From a virus, in the IMG/VR virus record IMGVR_UViG_3300017755_003158, positions 1-64,000 of that record: 64,000 bases of DNA. One strand, 5' to 3'. Below are positions 26,137 to 33,867 of the stretch, in pieces. The position numbers and the translations under genes are program-made. The number at the start of each line of letters is the position of its first letter. Positions within the stretch are counted from its first letter, which is position 1. The notes under the pieces are model-generated. The model made no database searches. It saw only the letters and a program-made list of their open reading frames with translations, and was not told the DNA's origin.

Positions 26137-26970
26137 GTGCACAATTTATATAAAGGCATAGTATTGTTGGGTCTGTTCTTTTTAGCAGGTTGTGCTACCA
26201 CACCTGAGAAAATAAATGACTACAAGGAGATGGGTGCTTTCCATCATGCTACTCCTACAAATAAATTACTGATTGATTTACCAGAACTAGACCAAGAAAT
26301 TATGACGATTGCTGTTTATAATTTTAGTGATAAAACTGGACAACGAAAACCAAGTCAAAAGTTTTCACAATTATCAACTGCTGTGACTCAAGGTCCAGAA
26401 GTTTGGGTGATACAAGCACTAAAAGAAGCTGGTAATGGTACATGGTTTAAAGTTGTTGAACGAGGTGGCTTAGATAACCTCGTAAAAGAAAGACAATTAA
26501 TACGATCCACTAGAGAATCGTATGAAGGAAACGAAGCAAATAAAAATAGTTTAAAGCCACTATTATTTGCTGGATTAATATTAGAAGGAGGAGTTGTTTC
26601 CTATGACACTAATATTGATACAGGTGGCTTCGGTGTAAGATATTTTGGTATCGGTGCTCATGAAGAGTATCGAGTTGACCAAGTGACTGTCTCGATGAGA
26701 GTTGTAGCAGTACAAACAGGAGAAGTAATCCTAGCTGTAAATGGTACAAAAACTATCGCATCTCACAAGACAGGAGTTGATGCCTTTAGATTTATAGATA
26801 TGGGCACAAGAGCGATAGAGGTTGAGAGTGGGGTAAGTGCAAACGAACCTGTAAATTATGCTATAAGATCTGCAGTAGAATACTGTATTATCGAAATAAT
26901 AAAACAGGGCGAGCAAAAGTCACTCTGGAAATTTAAACAGGAGAAAAAAGAAGATGAGGGAATACATTAA
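26137..26970 (+). CDS. csgG: Curli secretion channel lipoprotein CsgG homolog
   Basis: The start is GTG at 26137, preceded by AGGGAG. The product has 277 residues. The signal sequence ends in lipobox LAGCATT, as in bacterial CsgG. Family motifs include VYNFSDKTGQRKPS, WFKVVERGGLDNL, RQLIRSTRES, GGVVSYDTNIDTGG and the pore-barrel piece VRYFGIGAHEEYRVDQ. CsgG forms a nonameric outer-membrane channel that exports curli subunits. Essentially the full family length is present, with no truncation. It overlaps the next gene, an amyloid-repeat secretion candidate. Confidence 0.92.
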   Translation: MHNLYKGIVLLGLFFLAGCATTPEKINDYKEMGAFHHATPTNKLLIDLPELDQEIMTIAVYNFSDKTGQRKPSQKFSQLSTAVTQGPEVWVIQALKEAGNGTWFKVVERGGLDNLVKERQLIRSTRESYEGNEANKNSLKPLLFAGLILEGGVVSYDTNIDTGGFGVRYFGIGAHEEYRVDQVTVSMRVVAVQTGEVILAVNGTKTIASHKTGVDAFRFIDMGTRAIEVESGVSANEPVNYAIRSAVEYCIIEIIKQGEQKSLWKFKQEKKEDEGIH

Positions 26971-27649
26971 AACAGCTATATTATTTGTCCCTTTGTTATT
27001 TGCTGGTAGTTTTTTGATGGCGAATGATGTCTATGTCACGCAAAGTGGTGATACACTTGACTTAGATATTACTCAAGATGGTCAAAATAACACTATTGGT
27101 AATTCTACGACTGCTTCCAGTTCGACAGGTGCCACCACTACATTAAACATTGACCAAATAGGAAACTCGAATGTTATTACTTACCAGATTAATGGTGCTA
27201 CTTATAGTGGTGTTATTAATTTAGTTGGTAATTCAAACAATGTTGATTTAAACTGTGACAGCCAAGGAAACAATAGTTCTTGTGGTACTGCTAATGCAGT
27301 AATTAATTTTACAGGTAATTCAAACGACATCGATTTAGATATTGGTCAAACTGCAGCAGCAGGTAATGCTGATGTAGATATAGTTGGTCAGTCTGGTTCC
27401 GACAGTAATGTCGTTGCAGCAACAGTAGATGGTACAAGTGCCATCCTGACAATAACTGTGAATGGTGACACTAACAACTGGTTGATAGACATGGATGGCA
27501 ATGGTGATGTTAATGGACATACTCTGATACATACTCATACTGGCGGAATCGCTGATGTGGATATAGTACAAAGTGGTATTAATGACCAAATGATTACACT
27601 AACGACTAGTGGTGATAATCATGACATCGATATTAGCCAAACTGATTAA
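26954..27649 (+). CDS. Curlin-like amyloid-repeat secreted protein, copy 1
   Basis: The protein has 231 residues with a signal peptide ending LLFAGSFLMA. The mature protein is Asn/Gly/Asp/Thr-rich with repeating strands such as VYVTQSGDTLDLDITQDGQN, IGNSNVITYQING, LVGNSNNVDL and FTGNSNDIDLDIGQ. The recurring Q-x-G and G-N-S/N-N positions match curlin (CsgA/CsgB) solenoid repeats. It overlaps csgG by 17 nt, making it the likely export substrate of the CsgF/CsgG channel. It is longer and more divergent than CsgA. Amyloid behaviour is inferred from the repeat pattern. Confidence 0.75.
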   Translation: MREYIKTAILFVPLLFAGSFLMANDVYVTQSGDTLDLDITQDGQNNTIGNSTTASSSTGATTTLNIDQIGNSNVITYQINGATYSGVINLVGNSNNVDLNCDSQGNNSSCGTANAVINFTGNSNDIDLDIGQTAAAGNADVDIVGQSGSDSNVVAATVDGTSAILTITVNGDTNNWLIDMDGNGDVNGHTLIHTHTGGIADVDIVQSGINDQMITLTTSGDNHDIDISQTD

Positions 27650-27665
27650 TTCGTAAAGGTTTGTT

Positions 27666-28787
27666 ATGAGTTTGAAACTCGCTATACCAATGACGATATT
27701 TGGCATGCTTCTACTATGCTCACAAGAAGCTAAAGCCGATATTGGTAAAGTCACTATCCATCAAGGAAGTGGGTTTATTGAAAGAAAAGCTGATGGCGAG
27801 TCAGTAAACACTACAGAAGATTTAGATGTTTTCAGCTATGACACTGTAAAGACTGGTGATGGTAAAACTTCTATAGACTTCGTAGATGATACAAGGGTAG
27901 ATGTCACAGAACATTCTAAACTAATCATTGATGAATTCGTTTACGATCCTAAAGCTAAGACAGGAAAACTGTCATTGAAAGCAAGTTTAGGAACAATCAG
28001 ATATGCTTCAGGTCAGATAGCAAAGAACTCAAGGCAAGATGTTAATATCACTACACCTACAGCAACTATCGCTGTAAGGGGAACTGACTTTAGCATGACT
28101 GTTGATGAGATTGGTGGTTCTACAATTATATTACTACCAAGTTGCGACTCTACTGGTGCTTGCTTTGTAGGTGAGATATCAGTAGAATCAGATATAGGTC
28201 AAGTAATACTTAACCAAGCATTTCAAGCAACAGTAGTTAGTACTGTATCATCACAGCCGATGAAACCAGTATTACTAAATTTAGATGAGGATATGATAGG
28301 CAATTTACTTATCGTGTCAAAGCCGAAAGAAATAGAAGAAGGTGAAGCGAGAGAAGCAGCATATAATAAAGTAGCATCGGCATTAGATATTGACTTCCTA
28401 CAGTTTGACGATTTAGAGGTAGATTATTTAGAGGAAGAAGAAGACCAGTGGGCAACTGGATTAGATATAGATTTTTTAGAGCAAAACTTTTTGGTAGATA
28501 TTTTGGCTCAAATTAATAAAGAACTTGCTAAAGCTATGCGAAGTGAGTTTGATAAACAAAAATCTACAGGCGATATAAGATTAGGTAAAGATCCTGAAAC
28601 TGGCATTATAATTCTAGATGAAGATCCACATTGGGTTTATTCTAGAGAGGGAGCAGGAAACTTTTTTGAACTTAGATTAGATAAAGAATATGGTTATGTA
28701 ATTTCATTTACACAAAATGACTTTGCCATATTTGATTACGAACTAGGAGGAAATGACAATGTCATCAATATTTTACAAAATCAGTAG
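27666..28787 (+). CDS. FecR-domain secreted protein
   Basis: The protein has 373 residues. A signal peptide (MTIFGMLLLCSQEAKA) precedes a FecR-type beta domain (~25-160) with the typical sequence LGTIRYASGQIAKNSR and TPTATIAVRGTDFSM. The C-terminal half is acidic (DDLEVDYLEEEEDQW), and the last residues (GGNDNVINILQNQ) resemble a single curlin strand. FecR domains sense periplasmic signals, and in bacteria they often adjoin CHASE2-cyclase genes, as happens downstream here. It may link the extracellular amyloid to signalling or organise it. Confidence 0.75.
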   Translation: MSLKLAIPMTIFGMLLLCSQEAKADIGKVTIHQGSGFIERKADGESVNTTEDLDVFSYDTVKTGDGKTSIDFVDDTRVDVTEHSKLIIDEFVYDPKAKTGKLSLKASLGTIRYASGQIAKNSRQDVNITTPTATIAVRGTDFSMTVDEIGGSTIILLPSCDSTGACFVGEISVESDIGQVILNQAFQATVVSTVSSQPMKPVLLNLDEDMIGNLLIVSKPKEIEEGEAREAAYNKVASALDIDFLQFDDLEVDYLEEEEDQWATGLDIDFLEQNFLVDILAQINKELAKAMRSEFDKQKSTGDIRLGKDPETGIIILDEDPHWVYSREGAGNFFELRLDKEYGYVISFTQNDFAIFDYELGGNDNVINILQNQ

Positions 28788-29478
28788 TATTATATTTTTT
28801 GTTTTATTTGCGACCGAAGCATTCGGTAGCGAACTTTATATAAACCAATCAGGAAATAATTTTAATCTAGAAGTAATTCAAGATGGTACTGGTAATAATT
28901 TAATTAGAGGATATCATAATCAAACTGCTAGTATCGTTGGTAATAATAACTCCCTAAAGATTACACAAAAACAAACTGTTTCAACTTCTACCTTCTCAAC
29001 AGCACATGTTGATATTAATGGTCATAGTAATGATATATTCATGGGTATGGGTGTAGGCACTACAAACTTTACAAACTTTACACAAACAGATAATCAAGAA
29101 GCTGGCAATCACAATCAAAAGTTATATCTACAAGGAGATAATAACGATGTCTATATGGCTCAAAGAAATGGTTCACCAAGTCAAATATATAGTGCGCATT
29201 CAATAGATTTAAAAATATACAGTGATGGTAATAATGTTGGAATAATGCAAGGTCACGATGGGTCAAAAACATTTAACCTAACTATAAATAATGATAATAA
29301 TAATGTAGTTGCTTATCAGATGGGTTATAACTCTGCTCATACTGCTACCATAACTCTAGATGGCAACTATCCGACTAACTTAGATCTCAACCAGAATAAT
29401 GGATATAGCAACAGTTCGTACTCGCTTAATCAGTTTTGTAATTCTAGTAATGGGTGTAATGTCACAGTGGCAGATTAA
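28759..29478 (+). CDS. Curlin-like amyloid-repeat secreted protein, copy 2
   Basis: The start at 28759 is preferred over 28753 because AGGAGG then has normal spacing. The product has 239 residues. A signal peptide ends in ATEAFG. Repeats such as LYINQSGNNFNLEVIQDG, SIVGNNNSLKITQ, DINGHSNDIFMG, LQGDNNDVYMAQ and YSDGNNVGIMQG show the curlin pattern about every 30 residues. Two Cys lie at the C-terminus. It overlaps the FecR-domain gene by 29 nt. With copy 1 it could play CsgA/CsgB-like subunit and nucleator roles. Confidence 0.75.
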   Translation: MSSIFYKISSIIFFVLFATEAFGSELYINQSGNNFNLEVIQDGTGNNLIRGYHNQTASIVGNNNSLKITQKQTVSTSTFSTAHVDINGHSNDIFMGMGVGTTNFTNFTQTDNQEAGNHNQKLYLQGDNNDVYMAQRNGSPSQIYSAHSIDLKIYSDGNNVGIMQGHDGSKTFNLTINNDNNNVVAYQMGYNSAHTATITLDGNYPTNLDLNQNNGYSNSSYSLNQFCNSSNGCNVTVAD

Positions 29479-29493
29479 AGAAAAAATAAATAA

Positions 29494-29500
29494 CTAAATA
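29494..29500 (+). promoter_or_regulatory. Candidate late promoter CTAAATA before iscU
   Basis: CTAAATA ends 5 nt before the GTG start at 29506. There is no Shine-Dalgarno in the interval, suggesting a leaderless late message. Confidence 0.55.
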
Positions 29501-29505
29501 ATATT

Positions 29506-29934
29506 GTGGCTTATTCTAAAGAAGTCGTAGAAAGATTTGAAAGTGTTCTACGCAATCCTGAAAAGCATGCGGTTGGTAAATTCAATCCGCAGGATTCAGA
29601 TATAGCCACTGGTATGGTTGGTGCCCCATCATGTGGGGATGTCATGAAACTTCAACTAAAACTTGACCAAGCTAACGATCCTGATAAAGCCAAGATATTA
29701 GATGTCAAGTTTAAAACATATGGGTGTGGTTCTGCTATTGCATCCTCTACAATGTTCGTAGATATGTTAAAAGGTAAAACTATTGAACAAGCTATGGCGA
29801 TTACAAACGATGAGATAGCTGAAGCATTAGATTTACCACCAATTAAAATTCACTGTTCAGTATTAGCAGAAGAAGGAATAAAGAAAGCGATATCAAATTG
29901 GTATGATAAAAAAGATTCTAACACACTGGACTAG
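29506..29934 (+). CDS. iscU: Iron-sulfur cluster scaffold IscU
   Basis: The protein has 142 residues with a GTG start. The three cluster-binding cysteines are present at Cys43 (GAPSCGD), Cys74 (YGCGSAIASS) and Cys117 (IHCSVLAEEGI), and the chaperone-recognition motif appears as LPPIK just before the last Cys. IscU assembles [2Fe-2S] clusters from IscS sulfur and passes them to apoproteins. The phage encodes no cysteine desulfurase here, so it would use the host partner. Candidate demands for iron are the diiron and 2OG-Fe(II) enzymes, but those do not use Fe-S clusters, so its true client is unclear. Confidence 0.9.
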   Translation: MAYSKEVVERFESVLRNPEKHAVGKFNPQDSDIATGMVGAPSCGDVMKLQLKLDQANDPDKAKILDVKFKTYGCGSAIASSTMFVDMLKGKTIEQAMAITNDEIAEALDLPPIKIHCSVLAEEGIKKAISNWYDKKDSNTLD

Positions 29935-31744
29935 TGCGTTCATAACACTTGCCATTCTGGCAGGTATCGGATTATACAATCCTGACTTCAAAGAAATAAT
30001 TAAATTAAAATCTTTTGATTTTCTATTAGCATCAGAAGAAAAAACTTTTTCTGAAGATATAGTTATAGTTGAAATAGACGAAGCTACATTAGATGTCAAA
30101 GGTCAATACCCATTCTCTAGAGTACACTACAGTTTCCTTATAGAAAAATTAAGAGAAGCTGGAGCAGGTGTAATAGTATTCCCAATATTATTCTCAGAAA
30201 AAGATAGAGAGGATGGCGACTGGGTGTTTGAATCTACACTAAAAGCAGGAACTGTTATCGCTCAATTAGGAACTAATGATATTAATAAGAATGGTGTGCC
30301 TAGAGGTGTGGCTAAAATAGGTGACCCATTACCATACTTATTTGAGTGGGGTGGTATGCTTGGTCCAATACCACAACTTGGTCAGGCAGCAAATGGTGTA
30401 GGTGTTGTAAATACTGCACCTGAAATAGATGGTGTTGTTCGTAGAGTTCCTCTACTTATGAAAATAGATAATGACATATATCCTAGTATAGCCATAGAAG
30501 TTATTAGAGTCGCAGTGGGCGACCCATCCTATCAAGTAAAAGCAGGTGATGGTGGCATACAAGCTATGAGAGTTCCAGGATTCGCTACTATTGAAACTGA
30601 TGCGAATGCTAGAATATGGTTAAGGCACGATAAAGAATATCATACTATGTCAATGATGGATGTAGAAAATGGGATAAATGATTTATTATTATTTGGTAAA
30701 ACTATAATCGTATCTCCAACTGCTGCTGGTATATCTAATATAATTGCTACACCAAGAGGTGAACAGTATTCACATTATATAACTGCTTCTACATTACAAA
30801 CTGTTTTATCAGGCGAACAAATAACTAGAGTAGATTGGTTGCCATTAGCAGAAATAATGCTAATGATGTTTTGGTGTATTATTACTATCTTTGCTTGTAG
30901 GTTTTTACCTTATGCTTGGTTGGCAATTTATCTAGGTGTGGTTGTATCTGCTGCCATCGCGAAAGCATACTTCGCATTTACTTATTATGGTTGGCTAGTA
31001 GATGTATCTTGGTTTGTAATAGCTACATTCCTTGTAGGTTTTCATGCTACCTTTACTAGATTTATCCTAGAGTTTAATTTAAAACAACAAATAAGAAAAC
31101 AGTTTGAAAGATATCTAGATCCAAGACAAGTTGCTATATTACAAAAAGATCCAAGTAAATTAAAACTGGGTGGTGAGAAAAGAGAGATGAGTTTCTTATT
31201 TATGGATATAGTTGGCTTTACTCCTATATCTGAGTATTTTAAAAATAAAGATGACCCAGAAGGATTAGTTGAACTCATCAATGATTACTTAAATCGTATG
31301 ACTAAAATTGTATTGGCTAATGGTGGGTGTGTCGATAAATATATGGGCGACTGTATTATGGCATTCTGGAATGCTCCACTTGATTGTGATAATCACGCAG
31401 AGTTGGCAGTCAAAACTTCTATAGAGTGTGCTGAAGAAACACAAAAATTAAAGAAAGAATATAAAGAAGCAGGATTACCTGAGATTAATATTGGCTCAGG
31501 TGTAAATACTGGTACATGTATTGTAGGAAATATGGGTAGTGAAATGAGATTTGATTACTCAGTAATCGGTGACGCAGTAAACCTTGCTGCCAGATTAGAA
31601 GCTCAAACTAGAAACTATAAAAACTGTCATACTCTATATTCTCAGTACACCAAAGATGCCCTAAATAGTATTGAATCCAAAGAACTTGATAAAATCAAGG
31701 TGAAGGGAAAAGAAGAACTTATAACAATATACGAACCAAAATGA
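29903..31744 (+). CDS. CHASE2-domain class III adenylate cyclase
   Basis: The protein has 613 residues. An N-terminal membrane helix (~8-25) is followed by a periplasmic CHASE2 sensor domain (~35-310, with VIVEIDEATLDVKGQYPFSR). Three membrane segments follow (~318-395), then a cytoplasmic cyclase domain (~430-605). Catalytic motifs are FLFMDIVGFTPISE (first metal Asp), DKYMGDCIMAFWNAP (Lys and second Asp) and DYSVIGDAVNLAARLE. The Lys and Asp at the base-selecting positions indicate ATP rather than GTP. It would make cAMP in response to an envelope signal. It overlaps iscU by 32 nt and lies just after the FecR/curlin genes. Confidence 0.88.
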   Translation: MIKKILTHWTSAFITLAILAGIGLYNPDFKEIIKLKSFDFLLASEEKTFSEDIVIVEIDEATLDVKGQYPFSRVHYSFLIEKLREAGAGVIVFPILFSEKDREDGDWVFESTLKAGTVIAQLGTNDINKNGVPRGVAKIGDPLPYLFEWGGMLGPIPQLGQAANGVGVVNTAPEIDGVVRRVPLLMKIDNDIYPSIAIEVIRVAVGDPSYQVKAGDGGIQAMRVPGFATIETDANARIWLRHDKEYHTMSMMDVENGINDLLLFGKTIIVSPTAAGISNIIATPRGEQYSHYITASTLQTVLSGEQITRVDWLPLAEIMLMMFWCIITIFACRFLPYAWLAIYLGVVVSAAIAKAYFAFTYYGWLVDVSWFVIATFLVGFHATFTRFILEFNLKQQIRKQFERYLDPRQVAILQKDPSKLKLGGEKREMSFLFMDIVGFTPISEYFKNKDDPEGLVELINDYLNRMTKIVLANGGCVDKYMGDCIMAFWNAPLDCDNHAELAVKTSIECAEETQKLKKEYKEAGLPEINIGSGVNTGTCIVGNMGSEMRFDYSVIGDAVNLAARLEAQTRNYKNCHTLYSQYTKDALNSIESKELDKIKVKGKEELITIYEPK

Positions 31745-32040
31745 TGCCAGATATTTTCATAGATACTATTTTTTACATAGTGCTTACTGCATTTGTAGGC
31801 AGTGGAGACACTCTTCATTCCAACTGGACTATACCATTTGAAAATAGAAACGAGTGTGCTTATTTTTTAAAGAATAATATAAAAGAATACCCATTACCAT
31901 TTCAAAAGGATGAGACAGGAAACTACACTATATCTCATGGGGAAACTACTTACTATGTAGAATTTTGGTCACACTCATGTCAGGAATTTTACTATGACCA
32001 AGAAAGTGGTAAGTGGAAACAAGTCCCTTATTCAATCTAA
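31741..32040 (+). CDS. Small secreted or membrane-anchored hypothetical protein, copy 1 (99 aa)
   Basis: A hydrophobic N-terminus (FIDTIFYIVLTAFVGSG) precedes a soluble region with the motif NRNECAYFLKNN and a second Cys (SHSCQEFYY). The gene at 40476 has the same plan and a similar EECQEYVFNN motif. A disulfide-bonded periplasmic fold is possible. Function unknown. Confidence 0.5.
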   Translation: MMPDIFIDTIFYIVLTAFVGSGDTLHSNWTIPFENRNECAYFLKNNIKEYPLPFQKDETGNYTISHGETTYYVEFWSHSCQEFYYDQESGKWKQVPYSI

Positions 32041-32740
32041 ATACTTAATCCCATTAAACATCCCTAAAATAGAAAGACCTAATCTTTGGTCAACTGATAA
32101 GAAAACAATTACAGTTATCAATCTTACAAAGGATGGGGAACAAACTACTGGTCTTCAACATGAAGATATTAATCTATTAGACCAAGAGATGCATTTTAAT
32201 GTTGGTGAATATGCAGATAGTCATGAACATGGTGGTCAATGGAAACAAAACTCTTTTCCTTGGGAACTTCGCCCAGAGGTAATACCTGAAGTTGTACATA
32301 GATATCTTAATTGGATTCCTGGAGGTTGGTATTGTATTGTTCTAACCACACCACCTAATTCTAAGATGGCATTACATTGTCATTCTCGCCAGCATGGAGA
32401 CTCGTGGGCGATAAACATGACTTGGGGAGAAGGAGAACATCATACAGACTTCTACTCTCACCCAACATGGGATTTTAATTTCCAAGAATCTATTGCTCAA
32501 AGAGATAAAGAAAAATTTAAGCATAGGGAAGATATCTATGCTATCTTAACTGAGAAAGAACAGGCAGAATGCACCAGAGTATTCACTCATCAGAATAATG
32601 GAACCTGCCTTATCAACCTATCTACTATTCATGGTGTTAGAAACCATAGTAATAAACCACGCACAACCCTCCAATTTGCCCCATATATACCTTTAAAGCT
32701 AGAAACAGCTCTTAAAAACCTTAAAAACAGGGTAAAATAA
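31994..32740 (+). CDS. Possible 2OG-Fe(II)/cupin oxygenase-like protein (248 aa)
   Basis: The start at 31994 overlaps the previous gene by 47 nt; no better in-frame start was found. The candidate metal site is in KMALHCHSRQHGDSWA, the distal His in LSTIHGVRNHSNKPRTTLQF, and the Arg in KPRTT. The beta-strand spacing fits a double-stranded beta helix. No substrate can be suggested. A weak CTAAATA (32037) inside its 5' end is probably fortuitous. Confidence 0.5.
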   Translation: MTKKVVSGNKSLIQSKYLIPLNIPKIERPNLWSTDKKTITVINLTKDGEQTTGLQHEDINLLDQEMHFNVGEYADSHEHGGQWKQNSFPWELRPEVIPEVVHRYLNWIPGGWYCIVLTTPPNSKMALHCHSRQHGDSWAINMTWGEGEHHTDFYSHPTWDFNFQESIAQRDKEKFKHREDIYAILTEKEQAECTRVFTHQNNGTCLINLSTIHGVRNHSNKPRTTLQFAPYIPLKLETALKNLKNRVK

Positions 32741-32908
32741 GGGCATTTCAAATATAGAGCTTCTCACAGCTCACTGGAAAGCACATCTTTTTTCCTGGTA
32801 TAAACCCTTATGCTCATCGACTTTCACCACTCCAGAGCGAAATGGAGAGTCCGTTTTTATCTAATGGGGGCTGAAAACACTGGTTTTAATAGTTTTGGAC
32901 GATTTTAC
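32741..32908 (+). other. 168-bp noncoding stretch with several hairpins
   Basis: No plausible gene is seen. GGGCAT (32741) can pair with ATGCTC (32810-32815, one G-U), enclosing GAGCT/AGCTC (32757-32761 with 32768-32772) and GGAAA/TTTCC (32776-32780 with 32791-32795). Downstream CTCCA/TGGAG (32830-32834 with 32843-32847) is followed by a T-run at 32854, a likely weak terminator of the adenylate cyclase unit. A structured RNA is possible but unproven. Confidence 0.4.
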
Positions 32909-32937
32909 TTTACTTTTAAGTTTTTTTAGAGTAGAAT
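32909..32937 (+). promoter_or_regulatory. Sigma70-like promoter upstream of the winged-helix gene
   Basis: TTTACT (32909-32914), a 17-bp spacer, and TAGAAT (32932-32937). The preceding GACGATTTTAC is shared with the promoters at 42692 and 53075. A ~50-nt leader with AAGGAGG follows before the ATG at 32995, so this one is not leaderless. Confidence 0.7.
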
Positions 32938-32994
32938 GATAATACTGTGTAAAAGCAGATATACAACAATTACCAAACTATCTAAGGAGGATAT

Positions 32995-33255
32995 ATGGCT
33001 AATGTTAAAATGACGCAAGAAGCAAGGTTGCTTCGTGCTTTACAAAATGGCAGTGAGTTTACTGCTAATCAAATCAGTAGCAGATTTGGGATTAAGAATC
33101 CATATGCTACTGTGCAAAACTTGAAATTGAAAGGTTTTGCAATCTATCTGAACAATAGAACTAATTCTATGGGTCAGACCTATAAGAAGTATCGTATCGG
33201 TACACCTACAAGGGCAGTAGTTGCTGCTGGATATAGAGCACTCATTGGTGCGTAA
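32995..33255 (+). CDS. Small winged-helix-like DNA-binding protein (86 aa)
   Basis: The first ~60 residues (QEARLLRALQNG, TANQISSRFGIKNPYATVQN) have a helix-turn-helix pattern, followed by a basic wing (YLNNRTNSMGQTYKKYRIG). It is widespread in marine T4-like phages. It has its own promoter and terminator, implying high, independent expression. It may regulate transcription or coat DNA; its target is unknown. Confidence 0.7.
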   Translation: MANVKMTQEARLLRALQNGSEFTANQISSRFGIKNPYATVQNLKLKGFAIYLNNRTNSMGQTYKKYRIGTPTRAVVAAGYRALIGA

Positions 33256-33278
33256 TCACATCGTCCTGATATGATTAT

Positions 33279-33312
33279 AAAGGGGAGTCGGTCATCAGTA
33301 TCACTCCCCTTT
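33279..33312 (+). terminator. Strong hairpin terminator overlapping the next promoter
   Basis: AAAGGGGAGT (33279-33288) pairs with ACTCCCCTTT (33303-33312), a 10-bp stem. The last bases of the stem are also the first of the TTTACT -35 box of the next promoter, so terminator and promoter share sequence. Related stems occur at 52988 and 57946. Confidence 0.75.
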
Positions 33313-33338
33313 ACTTTTAAGTTTTTAAGAACTAGAAT
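33310..33338 (+). promoter_or_regulatory. Sigma70-like promoter, leaderless arrangement
   Basis: TTTACT (33310-33315), a 17-bp spacer, and TAGAAT (33333-33338). The ATG at 33345 is 7 nt after the -10, at the expected +1. No Shine-Dalgarno is possible in the interval. Confidence 0.72.
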
Positions 33339-33344
33339 ATAACT

Positions 33345-33530
33345 ATGGCGATATTTTTGACCCAGTTCGATGTAACACTAAGTGATGGCTCTCGTAAGAC
33401 TTATGCTTCTGAAGATATAGAAGCTAATACATTAGAGGAAGCCCAAGAGATTGCTAAGGACATGAGTCCTACATTATATGTGTGCGGAGAATGGGTAGAT
33501 AATGTTATGCCTTATCGATTAACTTTATAA
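33345..33530 (+). CDS. Small hypothetical protein (61 aa)
   Basis: A compact alpha/beta protein (FDVTLSDGSRKTYASEDIEA, TLEEAQEIAKDM, LYVCGEWVDNVMPYRL). It is the first gene of a probable leaderless early transcript leading into RNase H. Function unknown. Confidence 0.55.
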   Translation: MAIFLTQFDVTLSDGSRKTYASEDIEANTLEEAQEIAKDMSPTLYVCGEWVDNVMPYRLTL

Positions 33531-33543
33531 TGGAGATGTTTGT

Positions 33544-33867
33544 ATGACTGATGAATATGATGACCGAAAGTTTGATTTGAATATGAAAACTCAAATGCGA
33601 CAACAACTAGGTGAGTCTGTGTGTACTGTTAAATTTAAAAAGGAAGATGGTACTGAAAGGGAAGGAAAGTTTACAACTAATAGTAGATGGATCCCTGAAG
33701 AAAAAATGCCTAAAAGCGATAAAGCAAATAATAATATGGATTTATTTGTAGTTTTTGATACTGAGATAAATGAATGGCGATCCTTTAAATATGATAGGAT
33801 GATTTCATTTTATTATCCTGGGCATACTGCTACTAACAACCCACCAACGAGAAGAGTTTTTCCATGA
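33544..33867 (+). CDS. Small SH3-fold-like phage protein (107 aa), DUF2693-like
   Basis: The pattern VKFKKEDGTEREGKF, then IPEEKMPKSDK, then LFVVFDTEINEWRSFKYDRM matches a phage family annotated as SH3-fold or DUF2693, where a basic signature ends in a WRSFR-like motif. Its role is unknown. It is co-transcribed with RNase H and overlaps its start. Confidence 0.65.
   Translation: MTDEYDDRKFDLNMKTQMRQQLGESVCTVKFKKEDGTEREGKFTTNSRWIPEEKMPKSDKANNNMDLFVVFDTEINEWRSFKYDRMISFYYPGHTATNNPPTRRVFP

Noticed and set aside
32037-32043. CTAAATA inside the 31994 gene as a late promoter
   Set aside because: It lies within coding sequence with no start codon shortly downstream; in an AT-rich genome such heptamers also occur by chance.
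32871-32905. A GGGGGCTGA...TTGGACGA stretch reminiscent of a tmRNA 5' end
   Set aside because: There is no matching 3' acceptor half or tag reading frame nearby, and a promoter begins at 32909. The resemblance is short and probably accidental.
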